This document shows positions 23,201 to 35,200 of a DNA stretch of 64,000 nt, piece after piece. Position numbers and translations under genes: made by a program. Every line of letters begins with the position of its first letter. Position 1 is the stretch's first letter. The stretch lies in assembly GCA_039621445.1 (NCBI GenBank), contig CP154957.1, positions 15,864,947 to 15,928,946 on the forward strand. Direction: 5' to 3'. Source of the stretch: Euglena gracilis (lineage: Eukaryota > Euglenida > Euglenophyceae > Euglenales). The notes below the pieces were generated by a model that saw only the letters and a program-made list of their open reading frames with translations, did no database searches and was not told the DNA's origin.

Positions 23201-26200
23201 AATAGCCTTAGGGCCTGGCTGACAGGGATGTGAAAACACGCATCCTTCAAATCGATTTTTGCAGCCCAATGACCTTTATTCCACAACTGGGAAAAGGTGC
23301 TGGACGTGATACAGCTTGAAATTTTCGCTGGAAAGTGTTTACTAACCTCTCTGCAGTCGCTGGTCACTCTCTATTTTGTTGTTCCCCCTTCTGGTTTTAA
23401 AGTTAAAAACTATGGTACTAAATGTCAGGTTCCTTACTCCCCCACTCGTTTTACTGAAGCAGTTTTCTCGTAGTCCAGCAGATTTTTTTCAGCCTGTTTC
23501 AGGTCAAAATTGGCTCTGTGTTTTTTGGTGGATGGACAATTTTGGGTGCCTTACCCAGGGGGGTTGAATGCCATCTCTGGTGAGTTGACAGGTTGCTGGA
23601 GGTGAATTTTTCTGTCACCGCTGCAGGATTTTTTGCAGCCTCTGGTGTATGGGGTGTCTGAGTGTACGTCCCACCCCGGCTTTTCTACTTATGCTTTCCT
23701 CCCGAAAAGCCCGTGGGGGGAGTAACAATAAAATTTGTTTCCCTTTCCCCTTTTGATTGCAAAGCACAAAGGCAAAGAGAATTCGTGGGACCGCAGTCCC
23801 TTATATGAAAGTGATATTTGCTCTTTCGAGCTTTGTAAAAAAAAGAACAAAAACTTCTACTCAAATGGGACTTCGCCCTCAGAAATCTAAAAGAGAATTG
23901 CAAAGCACCAAAGCCTGTAACCTTGAATTAGGAACCAGTTACTTTGGCTAAGCTTTCGCTAGCTCTGAGATTCTCTCCTTGTCTTATGGTTTAACCATGC
24001 CACTGTGTACAGCCCGGCCGTAGCCAGATTGTAGGCCGTAGCCCATTGTATCTGGTACACAGTGCCACGGCAGAATGGCTGCCTGGTACACATCCCCCTC
24101 CCAGGGCTCTGCCCGATTTCCCTTCTGGACCAGGCCAGTCGGGATGCCAGGCACAGTCCCAGGTTCAGGGAGACAATACCAGGGTACCATGGTCTGGTTC
24201 TCAATTATGGTTACCGTGTTTTGAGCACAAAGCGCAAAAGAATTCTGGCGCGCATGCTGTACTTTGTGCGTCTTCTTACTTGACACCGTAGTGTCTTTGT
24301 AGTCTTGAATCTTCTCGATCAACGTGTTATCGACCGAACTTAAGGCGATTCCGCCACAGGGTCTTGAAACGGTGTTGAACGCGGTGATGAAGTGCGTATT
24401 CACGCTCGAGGCTTCGCTCATTATGTGGGACTACGCCCATCTCAGCCGTAGCTCATTGTACGAGGCAGGAAACCCTCAACGTTTGCGGGTTTCCTTGAAG
24501 TACTCACCCATGTGTTGGTCTTGTACCAAGGTCATTTCGGTTGGACGTAAGTCTAGGGTATACTTGTCAGGATCATCCATGTTGATCCGTGGGATAACCC
24601 AACTTTTGACTTCTTGTATATCCTTGGGGAATTCGGTTTTGAGCGTTTCAGCTCGCTCTTGGATGGTTTGCTCGTACCTGTGGCGGCATCCCAGGCAGAG
24701 CGTTGAAATCAACGTTGTGTGCGCGGGACGCACAGGCACAGAGGGTTATGTGTGGTTTCAGAATGGTACCAACCCATTCTGAATAATGTTCGTAACCATG
24801 TCGTACAGGTGGGTAGTCAGGTAGTAACCATCGTTGTGTGGTTTCAGAAACCGTTGAAGGCTTTGTAAACAGTGGGTAAATGACTTGTTTCCAGTCGTCG
24901 TCATTGAAGAGTAGCAGCAATCGTCCTTTTGTACATTCCACAGCAAGTCTGATTCCGCCAGAATCAGTTTGGAAGACAAAGGCGATTCCGCCGCGGTCAA
25001 AAGCCTCAGCTTTCTTGAAGCTTTTGTGTTGGTACATTTGTCGCTTTGTTTTGTAGAAATTCAGGAAATCTTCCAGAACGTCCTCGTTTCCGGGTACGAT
25101 CCTGAGATTTCCGCAATCTGCGGGCAACCATATGTCTGCCCGTAGGTAGTTGACACAGAAAACTGGTACGTCATGGTCTCTGTCTTCTTCCTACCACCGG
25201 AAGTTGTTCAGTTGTCTCCAGGCAAGGAGACAATCACCGCAAATCAGAGCGGCTATGTTTGGAACGAACTCATTGTGATGAAAGTTTTTCTGTTTGTTGT
25301 CTGCATAACAGACATGCACAGCTGGCATGCTGTTACGAATGTTGTGAAAAACAGTACAGAGCCAAGTTGTTTGGCCATTCGGCCTATTGTCAAACAGAAA
25401 TGTTTCCCCAAGGTATTGTGCAAACACTCTTGGTGATCTGGCATTTTAGAATCACCAAATTTGGCGAACGCAGTAGTTATAAGGAAATTTTTGGTTTCGT
25501 CCGGGGAGGGGGCCACACACCCCCTACACACCCCACACCCCCCATACATACCCCCACAGCGCCCACACCTGCCATAAGCCGCCTAAAGGACCAGGTTTTG
25601 AATAATGCTGAGCTCTTAATGGGTCATGCATGTAATGGAAGGCTGAAAAGACTAGCATTGCAAATGTCGCGTATTTTATGAGTTACAAATTACACTCTTG
25701 CAATCTACGGTGACTTTCAGTGATTTTAAGGTAATTTCTGAAACGTTAATGAAATGTTAACCAGGTTAATGTTAACCAGGTTTTGAATAATGCTAAGCTC
25801 CATGGGACTTGCACTTGATGCAAGGCCAACAGAACTAGCACTGAAAATTTGCAAGTTGCAATTTGCGGTGACGTTCAGTAATTTTGTAGTAATTTCTGAA
25901 ATATGACTTTCTGAAATGTTGACCAGGTTTTGAATGATGCTGAGCTCTTAATGGGACATGCATGTAATGGAAGGCTGAAAAGACTAGCGTTGCAAATTTG
26001 GTGTCATTTATAAGTTACAAATTGCACTCTTGCAACTTACGGTGACTTTCAGTGATTTTACGGCAATTTCTGAAACGTTAGAAATCCCTTCTCTACTGTG
26101 AGAAAGCCCGCTTCCGTGTGTGAAACCGGGGGGCGCCGAAGGTTTCCCCGGTTTCACACACGGAAGCGGGATTGGACCCCGGTTTTGCTTATAAAAATTT

Positions 26201-29200
26201 TTTCAAAAAATTTACCCCCAAACCCTCCATGACGCTTTTTTGTTTTTTTAAAAAAAAAACATGTTTTTTTGTTTCAAAAAACAAGCCGTCAACCTTGCAA
26301 CAGAGAAGTGATGACAGTGGAAATCAATAATTTTAAGCAACTGATTCACTGGGCGGTCTCCACCATTTCTTTGACTTTCCAACAACGCCAATAAAAATGA
26401 TGACACAAAAATGAACGGCGGGAAAACAAAAAGCATACCAAGGTCTCCCATGGAAACAGTCAGGGTGCAGAGAATTGTGGACAATGCCACAGACTCTCCT
26501 CCTGTGGAAGGGAAAAAGAGTCAAACTGCAACCCTCCAAATTTGAAATCCCCCACCCCCGTTTATAAGCATGAACAGAGGCCCACCCTGATGTGAACATA
26601 CCATACAACCACTTGGTCACTGGCCGAACGCCCCCCCCCCACTACCCGCCCCCCCCCCCCTTGTCGTACGACCGGGTTCCTGCAACCTGTGACGGGGGGG
26701 GGGGGGGTCATAACACCCCCATAACCTGCAACCTGTGACCGGGGGGTGGTCATAAATGAGGGGGCGGTCGTAGGTAAAGTGGTGTTAAATTTTTCGCAAC
26801 CTGCAACCTGTGACCGGGGGGGGGGTCACAACACCCATGACCTGCAACCTGTGACCGGGGGGTGGCGTAAATGAGGGGTGGTCGTACGACTAGGGGGGGG
26901 GGGGTAGTTTTTCAGACCTGGAGTTTTACTTTTTTGTCTGAAAATTTGGTACATGGAGTTCTGGAAGCATTTTGGGCTGTCGGCCCAACCTAGGTCAGGC
27001 CGACCATTGGCCATGGCTTATCGACCTCCACAACCCCCCCCCCTTTTTGAAATTACCACTGCCCCCCCCCCTAAACGACCCCCTCCCCCTAAGTGGTCCT
27101 CCGGCCAGACCCTGGCCGGAACATGAACACAATTTTTTGTAAGTTAAAATGGCCATAAAACACCTGATTTTTTGTTTAAAAATTTCCGAAATTTTTCTTG
27201 ACCTGATGGAAAAAACGGTGTAGATCACGAATTTCACACAAAAATTCCCCCCCAAAAAATGGTGGGGGGTGATATCGAGATTTTGTTTTCCGACCCCCCC
27301 CTAAGTGGACCCCCCCAAATGACCCTCCGGGGTCCTGGCCAAACCAAAAGGGGGTAGTTCCGTGGCCAATGACAAAGTCCCCTTGTGTGTGCAAGGCAAG
27401 GGTGGCCGAAACTCACACCCTCATGAACTTACCCTCACCCCCCCCCCTCAAAGTGGCCATCCTCCAGGCACCACGGGACCCCAAAACGGCCACTCCGGGG
27501 GAGGGACACTTTGGGGGGGGGTCAATTTTTGGGCTTCGGCGCCAAAAGAAAGTGGCCACTTTGAGGGGGGGAAACCAAATTTGCCAAAAAATTTTGGCCA
27601 CTCTGAGGGGGGGGGGACACTTTGAGGGGGTGAGGGTAGTCGGCCTTCGGCCTCCTCCCAGGGGGGGAGGGGCCCCTCTCGCCCCCCCCAGACCCCCAAT
27701 GACAAAATACCCTTTTGAGTGCAAGGCAAGGATGGCCACGCGTTGTGTGCACGACCAGGTTGGCCGCCGAAGGCGCCAGAAAAAAAAAACGGCCCCGAGC
27801 GGATTTCCGGTGGTCGTCCTTGTGGTGGTCGGCCCGACCTTGTCGACCTGTGGTGGTCGGCCCGACCACCATTTTTTTTTGCACCACCCCCCCCCCTTTC
27901 TGGAGATTTAAGCCCCCCCCCTGAAAAAAACTTTTGTCCAAATCACCCCAACGCCAGTCAAAACCCATTTAAATGGCTCCAGAACCCCCCAATTGGGGGG
28001 TGAATATGCAAAAACTTGGGGGGGGAAATGCCCATTTTGGGCCTCTTTTGACAAAAGAACACCTCTCCCCATTGGATTTTCAATATAATGGCAAATTTTT
28101 GCACAAAAAGGACTTTGCACTCAATTATGTTGCCAACATAGTTGTTATTTTGATTTTGTTATTTGAGGGGGGAGTGCGGGGGGCAGAGCCCCCCCCCCGC
28201 CCATGCCAAAGTGAGCCACAAAAACAACTTAGCCCCCGAGCATGTTGCCAACTCAGAAGGGATTTTGTTATTTGAGGTTCGGATGGGGGTGGAGGGAGGA
28301 GTTTCCTGCCTCTCGTGATGCAGAATGCTTGCATTTCTAAAGGATTTTCATGCAATCCCTGTTTCATCATTGGTTTTTTTCCCCTCCGGGGCTCCGTGCA
28401 GATGATTGGCTATGACGATCCCGGAGGTCGTACCGACCATGGTCGGGCCGACCTAGGTCGGGCCGACCATTGGCTATGGCCTATCGACCATTGGAGGTCG
28501 GGCCGACCAGGTCGGCCCGACCTCCAATCAACTGCATTACCCCCCCTTTTTTGGAAATTTAAGCCCCCCCCCCCTCAAAATTTGATTCGGCAAATTTGAC
28601 TCAAAAAGGATGAAAACACATTGGAATCACCTTGAAACTGTCAAAAAGCATCCCAAATGGAAAAAAAATGAAAAACGCGCCGCCCGGACCCCCTTTGTGC
28701 TAACTTAGTCGGCCTATGGCCTCCTCCGGGGGTGCTGCCGCCCCCCCCCGCCCCCCCCCCCCCCCCCTAAGATAACAAAATCCCCTTGTGTGTGAAAGGC
28801 AAGGATGGCCAAAACGCGCCCCCCAACAACCCCCCTTTGTGCTAACTTAGCCGGCCTCCGCCCTCCTCCGGGGGGGGCTGCCGCCCCCCCCCCCCGGCCC
28901 CCCCGCCTAAAATAACAAAATCCCCTTGTGTGTGCAAGGCAAGGATGGCCAAAACGCGCCCCCCAACAAACTCCCTTTGTGCTAACTTAGTCGGCCTACG
29001 GCCTCCTCCGGGGGGGGCTGCCGCCCCCCCCGGACCCCCCCCGCCTAAGATAACAAAATCCCCTTGTGTGTGCAAGGCAAGGATGGCCGAAACGCGCCCC
29101 CCAACAAACTCCTTTTGTGTGCACCCAGGTAGGTAAAATAGCCCATCTGTATGTTCTGCAGGGTTTGTCCAAGGGTTTTTATGCTTCTGAAATGGAAAAC

Positions 29201-32200
29201 CGTGGAGGTCGTTTCTACCGACCATGTGGTCGGCCCGACCTCCAAATGGTCGGGCCGACCATAATGGTCGGTAACAAACAGGTCGGGCCGACCATGGTCG
29301 GCCCGACCTATACCGACCTATAGTCAAAATTCCTTTGAAAATTTTGAAAAAGGGGGGGGGGTAATGCGGTTCATTGGCTAGTCGGCCCGACCTCCAGTGG
29401 TCGGCCCGACCATGGTCGGGCCGACCAATGGTCGGGCCGACCAAGGTCGGTACGACCTCCAGGATCGTCATAGCCAATTATCCGCCCGGGGCCCCCCTCC
29501 GGACCCCATCAAGGGCCCACCGACCCCCACCGACCAAAGATTTCCATCTGGGGGTGTTTATGTTGGTTGTGTTTATGTTAAAACGCTTATTTGGACCCAT
29601 CCGGACCATTTCCGGGTGATTTGGGCCCGCCACGGACCATTTTTATGACCACCGACTAGCCACCGACTCGTTTGCATAGGATTTTCTTCATGGTGGGGGG
29701 ACTTAAATGTCGGCGGTACTGACCCGTTAGTACATTAGAGTGGGTAGTCAGCCGACTACCCAATAAGGTTGTTTCGAATCGATTTTTTGATTAATTGTTC
29801 GCCACCCCTTGATTAATCGTTCATTCGGCCAGGGGGTGATTAATCAAAATAATCGGTCTTCCCAAAGAAACCATTGAAAAAACAGTGCAGGAAAACACTT
29901 GGGAGTGATATTTTGGAGGCTCTGTCTCGTGTGTTGCTTTCTTTTGGGGGAGACCCGTTAGGAAACAAACGGGATAGATTCATACGCACAGACATCAGAG
30001 CACGGATGGAAGAGTCATCCAGCTTAGCACGCAAGTCGCTATCAGGGGGGGGGGATTAATACCGGAGGCCTTCGGAAAAATTGCGGAAATTGCGGAAAAA
30101 TTGCGGAAAAATTGATATCGGGTATACACATTTCTGCTTGGGGGGACTTAGAAAATTTTCAATTGTGAGGTTCAGAACACCGCAACACCCACGTCGATGC
30201 AGGCCATAGTGGGCATTTTTTTTGTTTTTTTTAAAAAAAACAACGTGCTTTTTTTAAAAAAAACAGTAAAAAAAACATCAAAAAAAACAAAAGGAAAATT
30301 TCATTGAAAAAACTCGTTATGAAACTCCCAAACCATACTTTGAATCCTACTAAGTTCAAAAACTGCCAAAAATGGTCAAAAACATGGCGCAAGGCGGTAG
30401 ACTGGGGGGGGGGGTAGTGGGTAGTCGGCCGACTAGTCGGCCGACTACCCAATTGGTCCACCGACTAGGCCTAGTCGGTAGCTAGTCGGCGAGACAGGGG
30501 GGGGGGTAGTGGGTAGTCGGCCAACTAGTCGGCCGACTACCCACTCTAATGTACTAACGGGTCAAAACCGCCAACTTTTAAGCCCCCCCCCCCATGAACA
30601 AAATCCAATGCAAACTAGTCGGTGGCTAGTCGGCGGTCATAAAAATGGTCTGTGGCGGGCCCAAATCCCCCGGAAATGGTCCAGATGGGTCCAAATAAGT
30701 GTCTTACGCCTAAATAAACACCCCCAGATGGAAATCTTTGGTCAGTGGGGGGTCGGTGGGCCCTTGATGGGGGTCCGGAGGGGTAAAAAACCAATGATGA
30801 AACAGGGATTACATGAAAATCCTTTAGAAATGCAATCTGCAATCTGCATTCTGCATCACGAGAGGCAGAAAACTCCCCCCTCCACCCCAATCCGAGCCTC
30901 AAATAACAAGATCCCTTCTGTGTTGGCAACATACTCGGGGGCTAAGTCGTTTTTGTGGCTCACTTTGGCATAGGCGGGGGGGGCTCCGCCCCCCCCCCGC
31001 ACCCCCCCCTCAAATAACAAAATCCCTTCTATGTTGGCAACATACTCGGGGGCTAAGTCGTTTTTGTGGCTCACTTTGGCATAGGCGGGGGGGGCTCCGC
31101 CCCCCCCGCACCCCCCCCCTCAAATAACAAAATCCCTTCTGTGTTGGCAACATACTCGGGGGCTAAGTCGTTTTTGTGGCTCACTTTGGCATAGGCGGGG
31201 GGGGCTCCGCCCCCCCCGCACCCCCCCCCCTCAAATAACAAAATCCCTTCTATGTTGGCAATAGACTTGGAGGGATAAGACCCTTTTTTTGTGCAAATTT
31301 TGACTTATATTGAAAATTCAATGGGGAGAGGTGTACTTTTGTCAAAAGTGGCCCAAAATGGACATTTTCCCCCAATTTTTTTGCATATTCACCCCCGATT
31401 GGGGGGTTCTGGAGCCATTTGGGTGGGTTTTGACTGGTGTTGAGGAGATTTAGACAAAATTTTTTTCCCAGGGGGGGGCTTAAAAGTCGGCGGTTTTGAC
31501 CCGTTAGTACATTAGAGTGGGTAGTCGGCCGACTAGTCGGCCGACTACCCAATTGGTCCGCCGACTAGTCGGCCGACCAATTAGTCGGCCGACTACCCAA
31601 TTGGTCGGCCGACTAGTCGGCCGACTACCCACTACCCCCCCCCAGTCTACCGTTTGGCACTCAAAAACATCCCAAAATGCAACAAAAATGGAATTTTATG
31701 ACTTTTTTCATTTTTGTGGAAGGAAGTTTTTGGCAGAAATTACCCAGAAGTTGCCAAAAATCATTGAAAATGTGCATTCAAAATTTTTTCCATGCAAAAC
31801 CCACTGGGCGTTTTTTTTGTTTTTTTAAAAAAAAACATTGTTAGAATTAAAAAAAAACAAAAAAAACAATGTCAAAAAAAAACAGGCCGGCCCACTATGA
31901 TGCAGGCGAGCACAAATCAACACGCTTGATGTTCTTTGCACAGGTGGGACGCACCCAATCCTGTGACCAGTGGTGCACCTGTGAGAAAAATTGGTAAAAT
32001 GGGGGGGGAACAACAAAACACAATAGCACACCTGTTGATCCATTTGAAGAATGCATCTTCCATCTTCGGTGGTGGGGAAAAAATTCTTCAAAAAAATGGT
32101 GAAAAATTGCGGAAAAATTGCGGAAATTGCGGAAAAATTGCGGAAAATTGCGGAAAATTGTGGAAATTGCGGAAAAATTGCGGATATCAATTCCCCCCCC

Positions 32201-35200
32201 CTGCGCTATGCAGGAGACTCTGGTGAGAAAAACTGCGCTCAACACAAGCTTCTGAAACACCAAGGCTGAAAATTGCAATTGCAACTTTGGCCAAAATTGG
32301 CACATGCAAAGCAACCCCCTCCCAAAATTGCACAGGTTGAGGAAGTGGCCGAGCAGAGATGGCAAGAGGTTGCCATAACAAAAAGCAAAGCTGTGCAGGG
32401 AAAAGATCCTGAAAGGGAAAAAAATTATTTTTAAGGAAAAACATTATTTTTCAAGGGAAATGAAGTGTTTGTTGGTCATCATAATGCTAGGAACCCAAAG
32501 GGGGCATTAATCGTTCGGTAATTGTTCGCCACCCCCCGATTAATCGGCATTAATCGTTTGGTGCCGTCGATTAAGATTAATCGTCCAACCTTATACCCAA
32601 TACCCAATACCCCCCACCCCGTCCCCGCCCCCCAGGACCCTGTCCTGGGGGGTCGTGGAGGGGGGGGGGTCCGGGGGGGGGGGTCCTGGGGGGGGGGGGG
32701 TCCCGCAACTTTTTGGCAAAAATTTTGCAGCACAAGATCAGGTTACCACCTCCCCCCCCCAATTGACCGTGGGACCTCTCCACAGGACCCCCCTTTTGGT
32801 CAATTAGGGGGGGGGGTTCAATTAGGGGGGGGTTCAATTAGGGGGGGGGTAGTCAATTAGGGGGGGGGGCACCGTCAATTAGGGTGTGCTTCAGCACGGA
32901 ATCCCCCCAGGCAGTCAATTAGGGGGGGGGGTAAAAAATTTTCCCCGGGGCGTTTGGTCAATTAGGGGGGGGGGTCAATTAGGGGGGGGGGGGTGGTATT
33001 TTGAAGTGGGTCCTGGGGGGGTCCTGGGGGGGTCCTGGGGGGGAAACTGGCCATGACTCTCACGAGATCTCGCCGACTAGCTACCGACCATTAGTCGGCC
33101 GACTAACCCCCCCCCCCAGTCTACCAGTCTACCGCCATGCGCCGAGGGCCGAAGGCCGCTGCAATTCAGAACCTGCAAAGTTGATGATGCTATTTAAAGG
33201 CGTAGGGTTAGGGTCAAGTTTCCATTCCTAACTGTCCCATCCCATCCCCTCAACGTCGTTAAATTGCTGTCTGCAGGGGACCCAGCTACCCCAAAGAGGC
33301 GCCCAACTAGGGTTAAAAACATTGGGGGACCCGAGCGAGGCGCCTTCGGCGCCTCGCTCGGGTCCCCCAATGTGTATTAACCCTAGTTGGGCACCTCTTT
33401 GGGGTAGCTGGTCCCCTGCAGGCACCAATTTATCACCAATTTATCAGTCACAGACCCTTCAACTGGTCGATCGACCCTTCAACTAGTTGGTGGCAGGCTG
33501 GAGGGGGGGGTCCTGGCTAGTCGGCCGACTAGTCGGCTGACTAGCCAATTGGTCGGCCGAACAGGCCTAGTCGGCAGCTAGTGGGCGAGACGGGGGGGGG
33601 GGGGCAGTTGGCCGACTGGTCGGTGAAATACCCACTCTAATGAGTCAACCGCCGACTTTTAACCCCCCCCCTGAAACCGTGTATTGGGGCTCTGGCTTCA
33701 CACCCGAACCGGCGTTCTGGACGCCGGTTCGGCGCAGAAATTTCTGCGCCGAACCGGTGTCCAGAACGCCGGTTCGGGCGGGAAAACGGCGTCCTGGGGA
33801 CCGAAAATGAAAAGTGCCAAAAAGTGTCCAAAATGGTTTGTAGACATGAGGCAATCATATCTGAGCACTTTTTGGGGGGTATTTGGCCAGAAATTGGGGT
33901 ATTTTGTGCAACAATTTCCATTTGGCCAAATCTGGGGATTTTCTGAAATAGAATACCATGCAGCAGGGCTGAAATCTAAGGCCATCTAAAACCCTTGAGA
34001 AGGGTTATCGATCAAGGGGCAACATGGCAGGTGAACAGTGGATTTTGGAATTTGCGAAAAGGTCCAGCTAAAATTTCCTAACCATAATTCTGAAAACCCC
34101 AAGAGAGGGTCCAACCAATTTTGAAAACACCCAGGGGGGCCAAAATTTCCCAACTGTAATTAACATTTCCCAACAATTTTGAAAAATTCCCGGGGGGGTC
34201 CAGCCAAAATTTCCCAACCGTACTTCTGAAAAACCCTAGGGGGGGCTCCAGCCAATTTTTTTTTCAACCGTGTTTGTGAAGAAACCCAGCCAAAATCTCT
34301 GAACCGGAATTCTGAAAAAAGGGGGGATCAAATCCCAACCATAATTCTGGGAAAAAAAACCAGCGGGGTCCAACCGAAAATTCGGCATTGCAAATCTGAA
34401 AAAATCTGGGGGGGGTCCAGCCAAAATTTCCCAACCGTGATTCTGAAAAAACCTAGGGGTGGTCCAACCAAAAAAAAATTCCAAATCGTAATTCTGAAAA
34501 TCTCGTCTTTCAATTGATGGGTAACCTGGCATCAGACGGATGAAAACTTCAATCGGCCGATCGACATGGCCATGAGCCCAAAGGATCCCAAAAATGCCCA
34601 AAAATGTTCAGAAACTGGGTATTTAGGGCGAAATTGGCCTTTATTCCTTGAACGCCGGTTCGGGCGTGAAGCCAGAGCCCCTAATCCACGGTTTCAACAA
34701 CTGTGTCCAGAACGCCGGTTCGGGCGGGTTCTGGAACACGGCTTCACGCCCGAACCGGCGTTCTGGACACAGTTTTCGTATCAGAAAAAAACTTCGGATG
34801 GGGGAGGGGGGACCTTCTGCCAACTGGGGGTGGGGCGGGACACGGGGGGGACACGGGGGAAACATGCCTCTTTTCGGGACCTTCCGGGACGAAATTTGCG
34901 ACTTTTTGAGGGACCAAAAATGACCCCGAGCCAAGCTCCAGGCCATCCTAGGTGAAAAAAAAAAGGGATTGTGGGTGGGGGAAAGTCAAATGGCCTTGAG
35001 AATCCATGAAAAACCGTGGAAAATGATGCCAAACAGCTAAAAATTCATGCTGTGTGTTGCCTTGGCCGCCTTCTAGGGACCCCCCTGAAGTGCGGGACAC
35101 GGGGGGGACACGGGGGGGGACACGGGGGGGGGGGACACGGGGATCACACCCCCACTGGCCATGGAGGCTAGGCGCGCCGCTCGGGGGGGTAAGGGAAAAA

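Larger units (their letters stand above)
29840..32444 (-). pseudogene. hAT transposase C-terminal domain, split by element A
   Basis: Minus strand, in two blocks. 32444-32204 encodes HVPILAKVAIAIF, then SEACVERSFSHQSLLHS, the hAT dimerisation (hATC) motif with its ERSFS core. 30036-29840 encodes LRAKLDDSSIRALMSVRMN, the end of the same domain. Element A (30043-32203) lies exactly between them, and taking it out with one copy of its 6-bp duplication rejoins the frame at LLHS/DLRAKL. The N-terminal parts (BED finger, catalytic core) were not found. The blocks are in an intron of the EST1/SMG7-like gene, same strand. Confidence 0.88.

Noticed and set aside
23984-24421. Assigning the 24-25.5 kb frames to a named viral or transposon family
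   Set aside because: No motif I can defend; kept as unidentified.
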